From Choristoneura fumiferana (lineage: Eukaryota; Arthropoda; Insecta; Lepidoptera; Tortricidae), in assembly GCF_025370935.1 (NCBI RefSeq), contig NC_133486.1, positions 5,399,635 to 5,463,634 on the forward strand: a stretch of 64,000 nucleotides of DNA. Reading direction: 5' to 3'. Both the position numbers and the translations under genes were made by a program. Every line of letters starts with the position of its first letter. Position 1 is the first letter of the stretch. This document shows, piece by piece, positions 52,406-63,832 of the stretch. The notes under the pieces were generated by a model, which ran no database searches, had not been told where the DNA came from, and saw only the letters and a program-made list of their open reading frames with translations.

Positions 52406-53459
52406 TCTTCCCTATGATTAAAACGTGATAATTTTAAACTTCCGTTCCGGTTAATTTATGCGTGTTAACATCCACAAGTCATGGTAACATCCTGACTGTG
52501 AGAATCAAGTGAGTTCGCGACTCTTCGTAACACCGTGTGGGTAATGACCCGTCCGCTCATGCCGAAATGGGGCTTAATGGCTTGGAATACTGTCGCTTGT
52601 GCCATCAGCCTCCGATGATAACGTTTACCACTTAACGAGTGATACACCGAAATAATGAAGGCACCCACTCATCTTTGGTCTCGCTCGGTGATTGCTGATA
52701 TCAATAAAATTGAAGACGACTCGGAGAAGAAATTCTGGACTGACTTATACGTAAAGCTAGTTCCACCAGAGTTGACGTCTCGCACACAAGAACATGTCGT
52801 GTAATGACAGCAGGATTTTGACATTAACTCATTCATTACATTCATTCTCCTTTTATGCAATCAGTTCTTTTTGTAGCTGTGTGTGTACTTAATCATTCAC
52901 TTCAACTCTCGTAGCATTATCTATATTTTAACCTCCGACGCAAAAAGAAGGGTCTTACAAGTGTGATGCCAATATTTGGATGAACCGATTTCGCGGTTTT
53001 TTTATGTGAAAGCGAGTGTTTCTTAGCTAATCGTATGTTTGATAAAAATTGGTGCAGCCGTTTTTGAGATATCGAACAAGTAGGTATTTCAACGTTTTTA
53101 CGTTGGTTAGGCTATTTGTTAGAAGGTTTTACTTAACTTGACGCGTTAGTTTGAGTCAAATCTTAGTAAAGTGTAATTTACATCTCTAGTGGTCCGATTT
53201 CCGTAAAATTTGGTATACGAGTAAATAGGACATTTTACAAGTTGAATGATAACGCAAGTACAGTCAACAAAAAGAATAGTTGTTAGCATAAAGTTTGTAT
53301 TAATTTAGTAGTAGAAAATATGAATGAAGTAAAATCAATTGTTATGCTCACCCACGAACTTATGATACTATGTGCAATAAATAAATAAATAATTAATTGA
53401 TGTGGACCTCCGTCTGATTCAATAAATTAGAAAATTTAATTGCTTAATACGACTGACGA
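52406..53459. other. No gene recognised; contains a shared dispersed repeat
   Basis: Minus-strand frames at 52,465-52,668 and 52,669-52,860 have no recognised motif. The repeat at 52,926-53,092 is listed separately. Confidence 0.5.
52926..53092. repeat. Dispersed repeat (CCTCCGACGCAAAAAGAAGGG), copy 1
   Basis: CGACGCAAAAAGAAGGGTCT...GAAAGCGAGTGTTTC...TTGATAAAAATTGGTGCAGC...TTTTTGAGATAT. A second copy is at 63,833-64,000 in the same orientation. Confidence 0.8.
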
Positions 53460-53960
53460 TACGAATATTTTGACGAGTATATAAACTTGGGCCAAGTAGT
53501 CTCTTTCAGCAACCGACAACATAAAGAAGTCGAAAGACGCGTTGAAACCACCTGGAACCGCTATTGGTCCATGAAAGAACTTATGAAGGGAAACCTTCCA
53601 ATAACACTTAAGCAAAAACTCGTCGACATGTGTATCCTGCCCGTCCTAACCTACGGTGCACAAACATGGTCCGTAGCGAGCATATTAGGAACACCACGCT
53701 GCGCTCAAAGACACGCATAACCGACGTTGGGAAAAAGACTGCTAAGCTAAAATGGGACAGGGCTGGACACGTCTGTCGCATGCACCCACAAAGGTCTGCT
53801 CGCACAGTTACCTGGTGGGTGCCGGAGAACGGCCAGCGACATCGAGGCACATCTGGACACGTATACGCAAAGGACTGGCCTGACATTGCGTCAGAACGGG
53901 AGTTGTGGAGGTCAAGACGGGAGGCCATTGCTCAGCAGTAGAACACTATACCTGGCTATT
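53460..53960 (+). pseudogene. RTE-clade LINE, C-terminal reverse-transcriptase fragment with frameshift
   Basis: First frame YINLGQVVSFSNRQHKEVER...RRVETTWNRYWSMKELMKGN...LPVLTYGAQTWS; then, after a shift near 53,680, LRSKTRITDVGKKTAKLKWD...RAGHVCRM to a stop near 53,941. This is the conserved RTE C-terminal region (YLG...V...R...TYGAQTW...KWxxAGHVxR). 5' truncated, no palm motifs. Confidence 0.88.
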
Positions 53961-55061
53961 TAAAAAAAAGACTTAAGTTTTTCAACCTTGATAACAATTG
54001 CATGCATTGCATGCATGCATTTAAAATTCTTGACACAAATACATCATAATTAATACGCAAAATACAGATACACACGTTCCATATTATACGTATGTTGTAT
54101 AATTATTTAATTTTTAATTCTTCAGTATTTTGGTTTTTCGTTCAAAAGGCACTACCGTGGCATCATTATATTTCTTTCAAGTACTGGCAACTGACAGTAG
54201 TGTGAAGAGTGGTGCTGCTTAAAGTAATTGAAAATGCCGCGATATATACCTATTATACAATTGACGCGCTAGCCAGGTTATCATACATATTTCACGTCCT
54301 TAAGACTTTGTCTTCTACCGCGTTGACGCTTTTTTTTCAGACTTACTTATACTGTTGCTGTAAGCCTTTTACAGCTTACCAGAGAGAAGGCGAGCTGCCA
54401 GCCGGGCTGCTCAGCTCTGCCCTTTGCGTCAAAGTTAATTGTTTTCCGATCATCTTTTGTCCCGGGATAGGACACTTGCCTAGACCTTAATCTACACAGC
54501 TGAATAAAAATAACAAAATATTACCTTACCTACATTACTCGTACGGGAATAAATCACGCTCTGAAACGTTTCAACTCGCTTCATCTTCTGATGCCGAACG
54601 TCAAAAGTACCTGGTATTTTATTTAAACACGAAACCGTAAACGTGTTAATATGCACCACAAACTTGAACATTCCGAATCCATTACATCAAAGCCTCACCT
54701 CTATGATCCCCGTAAATCCCTTTAAACAGGCGAAAAGTATAATTTAATAATTGGGGATCCATTAGAGGTAATAATGGGTGAAAAATAGCAGATTTGTGTA
54801 TTAAATTGAGTAATTCGCGGCTGCGGAGGATTCCGCAAATGAGATTGCGGATAAGCTCCGGAATCCATTTAGAAAAAGTGGGGCTTACACGTAGAAACAA
54901 AGGGAGCTCCGACATCCATATTAAAAGGGGGCCTGGATGAGCTACGGGTTATTGTGGATTCTAGGAAAACAGCGTGGAGTGAAACATTGACGAGCAAAAA
55001 ATAAGATGAAATCAATACGACATAGTACAATGAAACGCAAAAAATGTCGTGTGCATGGTGG
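53961..55061. other. No gene recognised
   Basis: Short frames only (54,209-54,490 plus; 54,682-54,915 minus), with no recognisable motif. Confidence 0.5.
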
Positions 55062-55170
55062 CTACTCCAAACTTCCAGTTCGTATTATACCCACCGTTCC
55101 TCTTACTCTCCTTTTAAATACTATTAGTGTGAGCGGGACGGTACGATACGAGGTTAGAATTTCGAGCTAC
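55062..55170. repeat. Decayed copy of the AGGGCTACTAC foldback family
   Basis: GGCTACTCCAAACTTCCAGT...TTTAAATACTATTAGTGTGA...GGGACGGTACGATACGAGG...TCGAGCTAC; related to 45,736-45,856. Confidence 0.6.
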
Positions 55171-55358
55171 ATATAAACCCAGACCCTACGTTTTCCCCCA
55201 GAGAGTGTGCCGAATACGAAATGGCATCTAAGTGATGCGCCTGCAGCGCGGAAACGACGGACGTGATTTGCAGGAGCCTTGGCCGATGTATGCATTATGC
55301 TTCTAAAGGATCTTCGCATTCGATCGACAAAATGATGTGGTCCTTCCAAAAATCTGTA

Positions 55359-55544
55359 CCCTTAGTGTAAGTTTTCGGTTACAAAGTACGTCTCGATCAC
55401 GTTCGCGTTAAAATCTCAATTTGTATGGAAACACGAACAGCGCCTCTAGCGGAACGTTTGCGATGTTCGTGTTTCCATACAAAGTGAGATTTTAACGCGA
55501 ACGCGATCGAGACTTATTTTGTAACCGAAAACTTACACTAAGGG
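55359..55544. mobile_element. CCCTTAGTGTAAG foldback MITE, copy 2 (complete)
   Basis: Nearly perfect arms of about 80 bp from CCCTTAGTGTAAGTTTTCGG to the inverse CCGAAAACTTACACTAAGGG, around the loop GCGCCTCTAGCGGAACG. 186 bp. Confidence 0.92.
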
Positions 55545-55707
55545 TTACTGGTCTTCATCGTACACTAAATACGAAGAAGTAGTAGTAGAACATTTTCTGT
55601 TATTATAAGAACAAAGATGCACCAAGAGAGGAACCCAATTTAATTCATTGATAGAAATCTTCTATGTGCGTACATAAATAAAGCTTGTTCAAAACCATTC
55701 GTTTTTA

Positions 55708-55800
55708 TTCGACTTCAAAAAAAGGAGGAGGCTATCAATTCGGGTGTATTTTTTTATGTTTGTTACCTCAGAACTCCGTCATTTATAAACCGATATAATT
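55708..55800. repeat. Shared repeat segment (CGACTTCAAAAAAAGGAGGAGG), copy 2
   Basis: Same segment as at 3,289, followed by TTTATGTTTGTTACCTCAGA and CCGTCATTTATAAACCGAT. Confidence 0.65.
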
Positions 55801-55993
55801 AGGTAGTTTCTTGACTAAAAAAGAACTTTTATATTTTTAGTCTGTCAGTTATATTGTCAGAAAATATTAGATTTTTCTTTTGTCAATCAAACCAAAAATG
55901 ATAAAATTGAAGGGCGACAAAGTTGTCCGGCGTGATTCACGCGGAATTTTAACTGGCTATATAATCATAATTTTTTGGTCAATTGACAAAAGA

Positions 55994-56385
55994 AAAAACC
56001 GGCCAAGTGCGAGTTGGACTCGCGCACCGAGAGTTCCGTACAATTTTTTTTATATGATGTATCTAAAAATTTATGCTTTTCGCTATTTTTCCTTTATCTG
56101 TGCTATAAGATGTTGCTTCATACCAAATTTCAAGAATCTGAGTTTACGGGAAGTACCCTGTAGGTTTTGAATCCCTTGCGAGTGTCGAAAATTTGTGGTA
56201 TTAACGGCTGTAAGTAATCTTTTGATTGCGTTGGCTTAGAAATTTGTTTTTTTCACAGCTCCAAGAGACAGTAGAGTATTAGATATGAATTTCAGCTTGA
56301 TACCTTCACGCGTTCCTGAGAAAAAGGGTCTTGACAGACAGACAGACGGACAACAAAGTGATCCTATAACGTATGCAATGCCCAC
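55994..56385 (+). repeat. CGGCCAAGTGCGAGT-type dispersed lepidopteran repeat
   Basis: Begins AACCGGCCAAGTGCGAGTTG GACTCGCGC, contains CATACCAAATTTCAAGAATC, and ends GACAGACAGACAGACGGACA ACAAAGTGATCCTATAA. About 390 bp, non-coding. Confidence 0.75.
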
Positions 56386-57249
56386 ACGTGTATTATAATA
56401 TTTTACAATAAATAAAAATAAAAAATCTATACGTTTCCAATATTTTTTGATAATCTATTTAACTGGCATAGTTAGATTTTTCTAGGAAACTATCCCAATA
56501 CTGTACCTATTGGGTAAGGTAAACGTCCCAGTGCTCGACACGCTAATGCCCAATAGACGACACCCTGCTGTCAACTCTATTGCTAATGACAAAAGATTAA
56601 AGAAACCAACTATTGGGACAGTGACGAGCGCTCGTACCTTACCTATATTAATTTTGACAGTAACTTCAAATGTTTATCGGATAACACCGTAGCCTTGCTC
56701 CATACGTGCCTCCAATGCTAAGTGCAGTGTACATAAATGCATTTCGTAAGTGAATGCAGTTTCTGCCGCTATGCAAGCAAATCGAATGTTTACATGTACG
56801 GGAGCCAATAAAGTGGGCAACGTCGCGGCGGTATGGTTGTATGCCATAGAAAATCCAGTTTAAGAGTGTTGGGAAGCATGATATTGTGAATGTTGAGATT
56901 TTCTTGTGCTATTTTTGTGCTTCCGAAAGTTAGCTTTACTCGGTCCTAATTCCTATTTCATCCTATCTCTATCCTAATTCGAATTTAGTCTAAATTGGTC
57001 AGCGGTTTAGACGAAAAAGGTAACAAATAAACAGACTTACTAACTTTCACATTTATACTTCATATTAGTGGGCTTACTATTTTTATCTTTGCGTAAAAAG
57101 ATAAGTTGTGAGAACTGTCACAACTTAATCAATCAATAATACTTCTGCACTTATAAAATTACTAACAAACTATTTTCACTATTTTTAACTCTTAAACTCA
57201 CTCTTTGTCGGTCCCTAACTGATAGCTCCTCTCATCTACTCAAAGGTCG
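56386..57249. other. No gene recognised
   Basis: AT-rich; the frame at 56,510-56,692 has no support. Confidence 0.5.
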
Positions 57250-57345
57250 ACTTGTAGAGATCCCTTAAAGGGTTAAGTCCGCCTTTGTACAAGCATCTCA
57301 AAGTTGTACCAATTGTATTTTTGTTTATTTTCTTTTGTACAAGAT
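57250..57345. repeat. Possible retroelement 3' end (AGAGATCCCTTAAAGGG)
   Basis: GTAGAGATCCCTTAAAGGGT TAAGTCCGCCTTTGTACAAG is familiar from lepidopteran retroelement tails. Only one copy is seen here. Confidence 0.4.
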
Positions 57346-59243
57346 ATACATACGGGCATGGAAATATCTATAGTTAAAATATCCGCGGTCAAAATATCGA
57401 ACATAACCTAACCCAACCTTACTTTCGATATTTTGACCGTCGTCTTTTTAACATTAGATATATTAATATCCGATATTCAGATACGTCCCCACACATATTT
57501 TCATTTGCGCAAATTCCTCTTCGTCAAACGAATTCCTTATCATAAAAACAAACATAATAAACCAGCAAAATATTTACGGAGTCAATAAGGGAAATCTTAA
57601 GCACACAATTACTGCTTAAGCATGGTTTTCCTTAACGTAGTCTTCTGAAATAAAATATTTTTCCCAGCGCACACCTCATGAATACATTTGAGTCGGAAAA
57701 CTGAATTAATTCAAGACTTGCCAATTGAATGGGAACAGTAACTCGGTTGAATTAAAATATTTTTACGTTTTTAACGAGGCTTGTTGCGCCGGAAGAAAAG
57801 GCTTTGTATAATGCAAAGGAGGGCTATAAAATTTGGTATGCGATTATACTTGTTATGTTTGTGTTTTACACATTATGATAAGGAACACTATCATCGACTT
57901 ACGCTAACAAGATAGTTCGGTGAAACTTATTATTCATTGTAATTTTTATATAACGCGAGTATCCGGTAATATATAATTGTTATTTTATATAAAAAATATG
58001 CCATGCTAAGAATAGAGTATGTAGATTCCTCCAAAGAAGACAATAAACATTGAGTGAAAAGGAACTCTGCTTTGCGTGCCAATGGATACAAACTTATTAT
58101 TTTTCTCAATTTTAATTATCTCTAAAACTTGTAGTAAAACATGAACCAAGCACTCCAGAACCCCAAAAGGAGATTCATATAAATTGTACACGTAGAGCGT
58201 TTTTCATTCGCTCTAAATTGCAATTTTACGCGCGCTGGACGCGTATATTAAAAATTAAACTTAATAAGCAAAAGGTCTTTGTGTTCGCTTCCCGGTACAT
58301 TTTGTTTGAGACCAGCTTTTGGCCTCGGGTTTGTTCGAGTACATTTGCATTGTAAAATGTAGTTTTTGGAGAAAAAATGCCCTGTTGAGTTTCTTGCCGC
58401 ATTCTTTATAAGTATCTTTTCAGGCATAACTTCCGCCTGGAGAGAGATCTTTCACCTCTCTCTCTCTCTCTCTCTCTCTATTGTAACCTCCCTACATGCT
58501 AAAATATCACTATGCTTTGGCACTGCGTACTGGCTTCAAAAAACGCCAAGTGGCTACCTACATTTTGCTAGGATATAACGATATCAAACATTCTCGTGTC
58601 AGCAAAAAACTGTTATTATTATTAATTAAAATTGATAAATGACCGAATCTTATCAAAATAATTTTACGCTGAACTTTAGGAATATGCTCTTTGGCGTACG
58701 TACCCTATTCGTGCTCAAGGGGTTTTAAATGTTAAGTAGCAGAAAGGTGAAGTTATACTTATAAGCATGACTCCTTATGGTACATACTAATTAAAAATAA
58801 TCAGTTTACTTATGACATAAAAACACGTGCAGAGGTCAACTAGACTCATCTGACATTTAAGATCTGTATTATTGTGCCAACAGACACTACGATAAAACCT
58901 ACGATCAGTGCCCTATTTCACGAAACTACAAGTTACAATTTACAAGCGGTAGTCTTTGTTTAACAGTATGCACTGAAAAGAGACTAACGCTTGTAAATTT
59001 TGAACATGGAACTACCGTGAGACTCACTCATATTAAATGATATTGTAACGGATAACTCACGTCTTAAATCGAGATTAGCTCGACCTGTTTCGGGCTATTT
59101 CGAAGCCCTTCCTCACAGGAGCACGCGACTAGGCGGCTACGCACCACCGCTCTGCTCACGCGTGTAAATTGTGTCTTTTAGCTTCGAGGAATGGGCCACA
59201 GACTGCACCGTTGCATCGGTCCGATTTTTGATTCGAATTTTAT
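57346..59243. other. No gene recognised; one CT microsatellite
   Basis: AT-rich. The frame at 58,366-58,578 runs through the (CT)n tract. Confidence 0.5.
58457..58479. repeat. (CT)n microsatellite
   Basis: About eleven uninterrupted CT units. Confidence 0.9.
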
Positions 59244-59367
59244 GCACCAATATCTGACACAATAAAGCGTGCATAAGTATTTGATACGACTCTATTTGTA
59301 GGGCCTACAGGACAAGTCAGATATTTTTGGACGCTTGGCTGTGGCAGATATAATGCAGGTGACTGTA
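59244..59367. mobile_element. TACAGTC-type MITE, relative of 38,705-38,842 (left end lost)
   Basis: CACCAATATCTGACAC...GATACGACTCTATTTGTAGG...GCAGGTGACTGTA matches the element in GMC intron 1 but lacks the TACAGTC at one side. Confidence 0.75.
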
Positions 59368-59374
59368 TCAACTG

Positions 59375-59508
59375 TACAGTCAGCAACAAAGATGAATACA
59401 GCCAAAGTGCCAAAAATATGTATACAGGACTTTATTGCCTGAAAATTAAGGTTACGTATACATATTTTTTGCACTTTGGCTGTATTCATATCTTTGTTGC
59501 TGACTGTA
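59375..59508. mobile_element. TACAGTC-type foldback MITE, arms CAGCAACAAAGATGAATAC
   Basis: TACAGTCAGCAACAAAGATG AATACAGCCAAAGTGC pairs with GCACTTTGGCTGTATTCATA TCTTTGTTGCTGACTGTA; 134 bp, 8 bp from the preceding relative. Confidence 0.9.
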
Positions 59509-60054
59509 CAATCTTCTCATATACACGATACCATAAACGATACCGGTCGAATGGTGCAGTCTGGTCGTTACGATTTTTCGTAGCATCTGTGGGCGCTATT
59601 AGAAGAAACGGCCACGTTCCCTTTTATAGAAGTCCGGTAAAAAGAAGCCTCAAGTGTCATACGAACCGCAGACAATTGGCGGTTGGAGTGGCTATATATT
59701 TCCGCAAGAGTCACCGTGGCACCGCGTGCGGATGGCGGGAGGAGTGGACGTCAACTTTATTGCGAATTTATAGCCGCGTGCGCTGCTATTTGATCGTCAA
59801 CTGACTTTTGAAAGGTAGAACGACATTGTCGGTGTTGTGTGTCGCTGAGATAATGCCTTTTCACATTTGCTGGTTGTTGGGTAGTCGGCGCCAAGTACGC
59901 AGTGAAGAAGCGTATGGACATGCCGAATAATGCCCATTTATTAATTAATCAATCAAAATTTATAATAACTAAAAAACTGAAAAGCAAAGATAAACCCTTT
60001 TTTCTCAAACATGACATGAAATATTGACGTTGTTTTACAAATAATAGGCCGAGA
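59509..60054. other. No gene recognised
   Basis: 59,540-59,800 is moderately GC-rich with an open frame (plus strand), but part of that frame lies in the MITE and no motif is recognised. Confidence 0.45.
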
Positions 60055-60240
60055 AGTATCGCGCTGCAGCCTGCAAAGAGATTTCATTCAACCTAGCAGG
60101 CCGCTGGCCGGCAATGCGACCGTCTTTTGTTTCAACGCGCGCTCTGCGACACGCACGCGGCCCACGCCCAGCAAAACCACCCGCAGCCGCCCGCCGCCAG
60201 CAGCCACACAACAGGGCGACCAGACTAGCGTCCCGCCAGC
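60055..60240. promoter_or_regulatory. GC/CpG-rich island of unknown role
   Basis: About 185 bp rich in CpG (GCGCGCTCTGCGACACGCAC, CCGCAGCCGCCCGCCGCC) with sharp edges into AT-rich DNA. It may be a promoter or 5' exon of a gene outside the window. No open frame has a usable start, and no splice continuation was seen. Confidence 0.3.
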
Positions 60241-60379
60241 TTCATTTCTTGTTTTTTTTATTTTATTTCATGTAATGTTTGAGAAAAGCGCTATACAAGC
60301 CTTGGCCGGAACCTTAGGTTGGTATATCTGTTTGGCCGGCAACCCCCTACTTCCCGGCCTCTACAGTAATGTACTATTA

Positions 60380-60530
60380 TTTAACCTTAATCTTTGTACA
60401 GTTTGAAGTCGGTGCTTCAGCACTAGCCAGCAGGAGTGATAGAAGCCCATCAGATAGACGACTATATAGGTCTACTCCTGCTGGCTAGTGCTGAGGCTCC
60501 GACTTCAAACTGGTACCTAGATTAAGGTTA
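60380..60530. mobile_element. Foldback MITE TTTAACCTTAATC
   Basis: TTTAACCTTAATC...GTTTGAAGTCGG...CACTAGCCAGCAGGAGT pairs with ACTCCTGCTGGCTAGTG...CCGACTTCAAAC...GATTAAGGTTAAA; 151 bp. Confidence 0.88.
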
Positions 60531-61385
60531 AATAAAAAGGGTTTATTTTTTGCTTTTCAGTTTCTTCGGCGGTTTTATTTTTTTTGTTAAAAAGTTTAGG
60601 GTGAGATTTTTTTCTCCAAATTTATATGAGACCAACTTCAAGGTATATTCTATCCAATAAAAAAATAATTATTAAAATCAGACTACTCTGTATAAAGTTA
60701 TGCGTAGTCATAGGTACATTATAATCAGTGGGTGAACAATCAATCATCCCCTGTTTTCCTACTCTTAGGTTTGGATTTCTTTTTTCAAATTAATATGGAA
60801 CCAGCTCCGGATATACTCTTTCCAATAAAAAAAGAATTATTAAATCGGACTAGGTACTTTCTAAAAAGTTATGCGTGCAGGTCATAAGTACATAAAAATA
60901 TGTCGACTTGAGAGCCTCCTCTGTTTTTTTTCCGTCGGTTTAAAATGATCTTCTGTCCTTTGTGGCCTAAATACAGAATAAATATTTTTTTGATTGATAA
61001 AAAAATGCCTGCCACGGTGGATGCGACTGGACACCTGCGACACCAGAAGAGTCACAAGTGCGTTGCCGGCTTCTTAGGTAGGAGTAGGTAGGTACGCTCT
61101 TTTCGATTGTACATGTGCTTACGGAATCCTATAAATAAAAACAATCGCTTTCCATTAGCTGGAACCATTGCAACCATTTGACTGTATCGCGATGACAGCT
61201 AGACGGAAACATTTATCACGAAGCCTCCTTTTGTGCAAATAAAGAAAAATGACTGAAGAAAACTGTCCTTTCACCGTACATTAGGCAGAGCCGATAGCTA
61301 TTGAAAAGGTTCAGAAGTGTTGCTTTAGGAAATTAATAAAAAACCAGCCAGCTCGCGAATTGAGGGTTCTGTACAAATTTAGATA
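60531..61385. other. No gene recognised
   Basis: AT-rich with two diverged copies of a segment (CCAATAAAAAAATAATTATT / CCAATAAAAAAAGAATTATT near 60,655 and 60,830). A fragment of the CGGCCAAGTGCGAGT repeat at about 61,344. Confidence 0.5.
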
Positions 61386-61415
61386 ATAAATAAATATCAC
61401 GGGACACTTGACACC

Positions 61416-61811
61416 AATGAGGGCTATCGTTTTTTGTCTCACTAGATGGAGCACTGTTGCGTGAGGTTTTTAAGTATGGCTTACAAAGGCTGTTATTACG
61501 GGCGTGAAAATAAAGTTTAGATCAAAATTATATTTAATACACCTTAAAACCGTACCATAAAAATATCGAGCATACCACAGTGTTCCATAGTCCCCGTTTT
61601 GTTCGGAAAAAAGGGAGGACAAAGGTTTCCGAAAGACAAAACTGTCTGAAAACACAGACATTCATTGCCCCGGAACGCGTATTTGCCATAATTAATTACA
61701 GATATTGCAAAATATTCACAAAATTATTCAAATTATAAATAAACCCGCGTAGCTCACTCAAAAATTATTAGATTTGACACTTCGGAGACCTCACGCTACA
61801 CTAGCCTCATT
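61416..61811. mobile_element. AATGAGG MITE inserted in a SINE
   Basis: Left AATGAGGGCTATCG...TCTCACTAGATGG...GCGTGAGG, right CCTCACGC...TAGCCTCATT. About 396 bp. Terminal bases shared with 7,647-7,827. Confidence 0.75.
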
Positions 61812-61878
61812 GAGCTAGTCCCAAAGGAAGCTAAGCTTGTCTAATGGGTACTAGGAAACGGATAAACATACTTAAATT

Positions 61879-62187
61879 GTTTTATAATGGTAGAGCCTTA
61901 CTGTAACCACTTGCTGGCTGCAGTACGAATGGGCCGGCTCGACCGGGTTAGTACCACACTCCCACAGAATACCGGCGTGAAATAGCAGTTTTGCTACTGT
62001 GTTTCGTACGATGAGTGGGAGATCCGGAGGCCCAACTCCCCCCCTCCCTCTCCCCCCTTTAGCCCCTCTTTTAGGCCAGCAACGCACCCGCAGTCCTAAT
62101 AATGCTGTAAGTGTCCATGGGCGGCGGTGATCACTTAGCATCAGGTGTCCCGCATGCTCGTTTGCCAGCTATTTGACATAAAAAAAA
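61879..62187 (+). mobile_element. Poly(A)-tailed retroelement fragment inserted in a SINE
   Basis: GTAGAGCCTTACTGTAACCA...GCCGGCTCGACCGGGTTAG...CCGGCGTGAAATAGCAG...TGGGCGGCGGTGATCACTTA, then an A run. GC-rich relative to flanks. Confidence 0.75.
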
Positions 62188-62340
62188 TAGATACATACAT
62201 GCTTAAATACATATTAAACACCCAAGACTCGCGAACAAACATTCGTATTTTTCATACAAATGTCTGCCCAGACCGGGGATCGAACCCGAGACCTCAAGCT
62301 TCGTAGTCAGGTTCTCTAACCACTGGGCCATTCGGTCGTC

Positions 62341-63319
62341 AATATGTATCTATAAATATCCACGGTGACGTGGGCCCCCCTCCTAAGCAAAATATATGTA
62401 GGTAGGGTTCATAGATAGATATTCTGATCCGACCCGCACGTGGTCTGTTTCTATCCTATAATAGAGGGGGTCAGTAATGATAATTATACACGACGCAGCG
62501 GCCGCAATAAAAAAAAAGTCATCTGCGATTTTTCATCTCGACCGGCCCGCCTACATCCCGTGAGTATATACTGTGACGGAGTAGTTTTGGTACTTTGACG
62601 CTTTAATTCGAATTGGTCTCAAAAAAAAATGTTCATTTTTATTTTATTTTTTCATAAAATAGGCGAATTTAAGACACCTATTTGAAGGATTTTGGTTTTA
62701 TTTGGGTTTTGAAATTTTAATCTTAATTATAAGTTACCGGAATTATAGCTACCATAATTGCCATGGCGTTAAAAACTGCAGTTTATCGTTGCCCGTCACA
62801 ATTATTTAAAAAACGTAGTGTCTTCTGTCACCTGGCAGTGTTAAGATTATGTGGTTTAGTTACATAACGTTTATTTACGATGAAAGTGAAACAAAAGTCA
62901 AACGTTATTTTGCAAATATACACACGATCATTATTTAAAAAAAAAAGTTATAAAATGGTTTAATAAAACCTAATCTTCGAAATGGTTTTGGAATTAGACC
63001 TCATTGTAAAAAAGTGATCAATGTAAATTGTTTTCAAATATCACTAGCTGCGGCCCGCAACTTCGTCTGCGAAGAATACGTTTATCGCACTTAAAACATT
63101 TTTTTTCGAGATAAAAAGTATTCATTATTTATCTGGCACTGACTCCAAAAATAGCAATTGTATGAATTGTTCTAATAGACCGATTGTTCGCAAGGATATT
63201 GAGTAGAAGAAAAGTTTAGGTAGGTAAGTAAATCGAAGAAAAGTACAAATTGTTTTTTTGGAGTCGATTTTTTTTGTTATTTTTTGTTAACGTATTAATT
63301 TGTGATGTTCAATAAAGAA
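62341..63319. other. No gene recognised
   Basis: AT-rich; nothing supported. Confidence 0.5.
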
Positions 63320-63603
63320 TCATCATCTCATCCCACTTCTGAGCACAGGCCTACTCACAGAATGCTTCGGCCATGGATCCCACACAGTGCCAGTGCGGAT
63401 TGGGAACTCCACACACACCATTGAATTGTTTCGCTGTTTTTGCAGGTTTCCTCACGATGTTTTCCTTCACTGTAAAGCTCGTGGTAAATTTCAAATGTAA
63501 TTTCACACATGAATTCCAAAGAACTCAGAGGTGCGAGCTGTGGTTTGAACCCACGACCCTCTGCTTGAGAGGCCATAGGTCAAACCACTTTTCCGCGCCT
63601 GCA
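63320..63603 (-). mobile_element. tRNA-derived SINE, family A (third copy)
   Basis: Reversed: CAGGCCTACTCACAGAATGC, GGATTGGGAACTCCACACAC, GGTTTCCTCACGATGTTTTC, and the tRNA-like head with B box GGTTTGAACCC on the plus strand at 63,542-63,552 (reverse-oriented element). Confidence 0.88.
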
Positions 63604-63832
63604 GACACCCACTTGAACAATCATCGTGCTCTAACATATCGAACGAGCTTAGTGTTTTAATATGGACCTCCGTAAAACAGCGCTTACATCGACTAAATAT
63701 CTGTAGTGTATCAAGATGTCGCAATCGATACCAAACAGCGCTGACAGAGACAGCACAGTATATCTCTGGAGCCATTCCACAAATATATTGGCACCACACC
63801 TTTTTGCCAAACGATGCTTGAATCATGTTCAC

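Larger units (their letters stand above)
61386..62340 (-). mobile_element. SINE family B copy broken by two nested insertions
   Basis: Three collinear SINE pieces: 61,386-61,416 (tail), 61,811-61,878 (middle) and 62,188-62,340 (tRNA-like head with GGGGATCGAACCC). The first gap is an AATGAGG MITE; the second is a poly(A)-tailed retroelement in the opposite orientation. Confidence 0.88.

Noticed and set aside
59418..59804. 128-codon plus-strand frame
   Set aside because: Its first third is the right half of a MITE hairpin; the rest has no recognisable motif.
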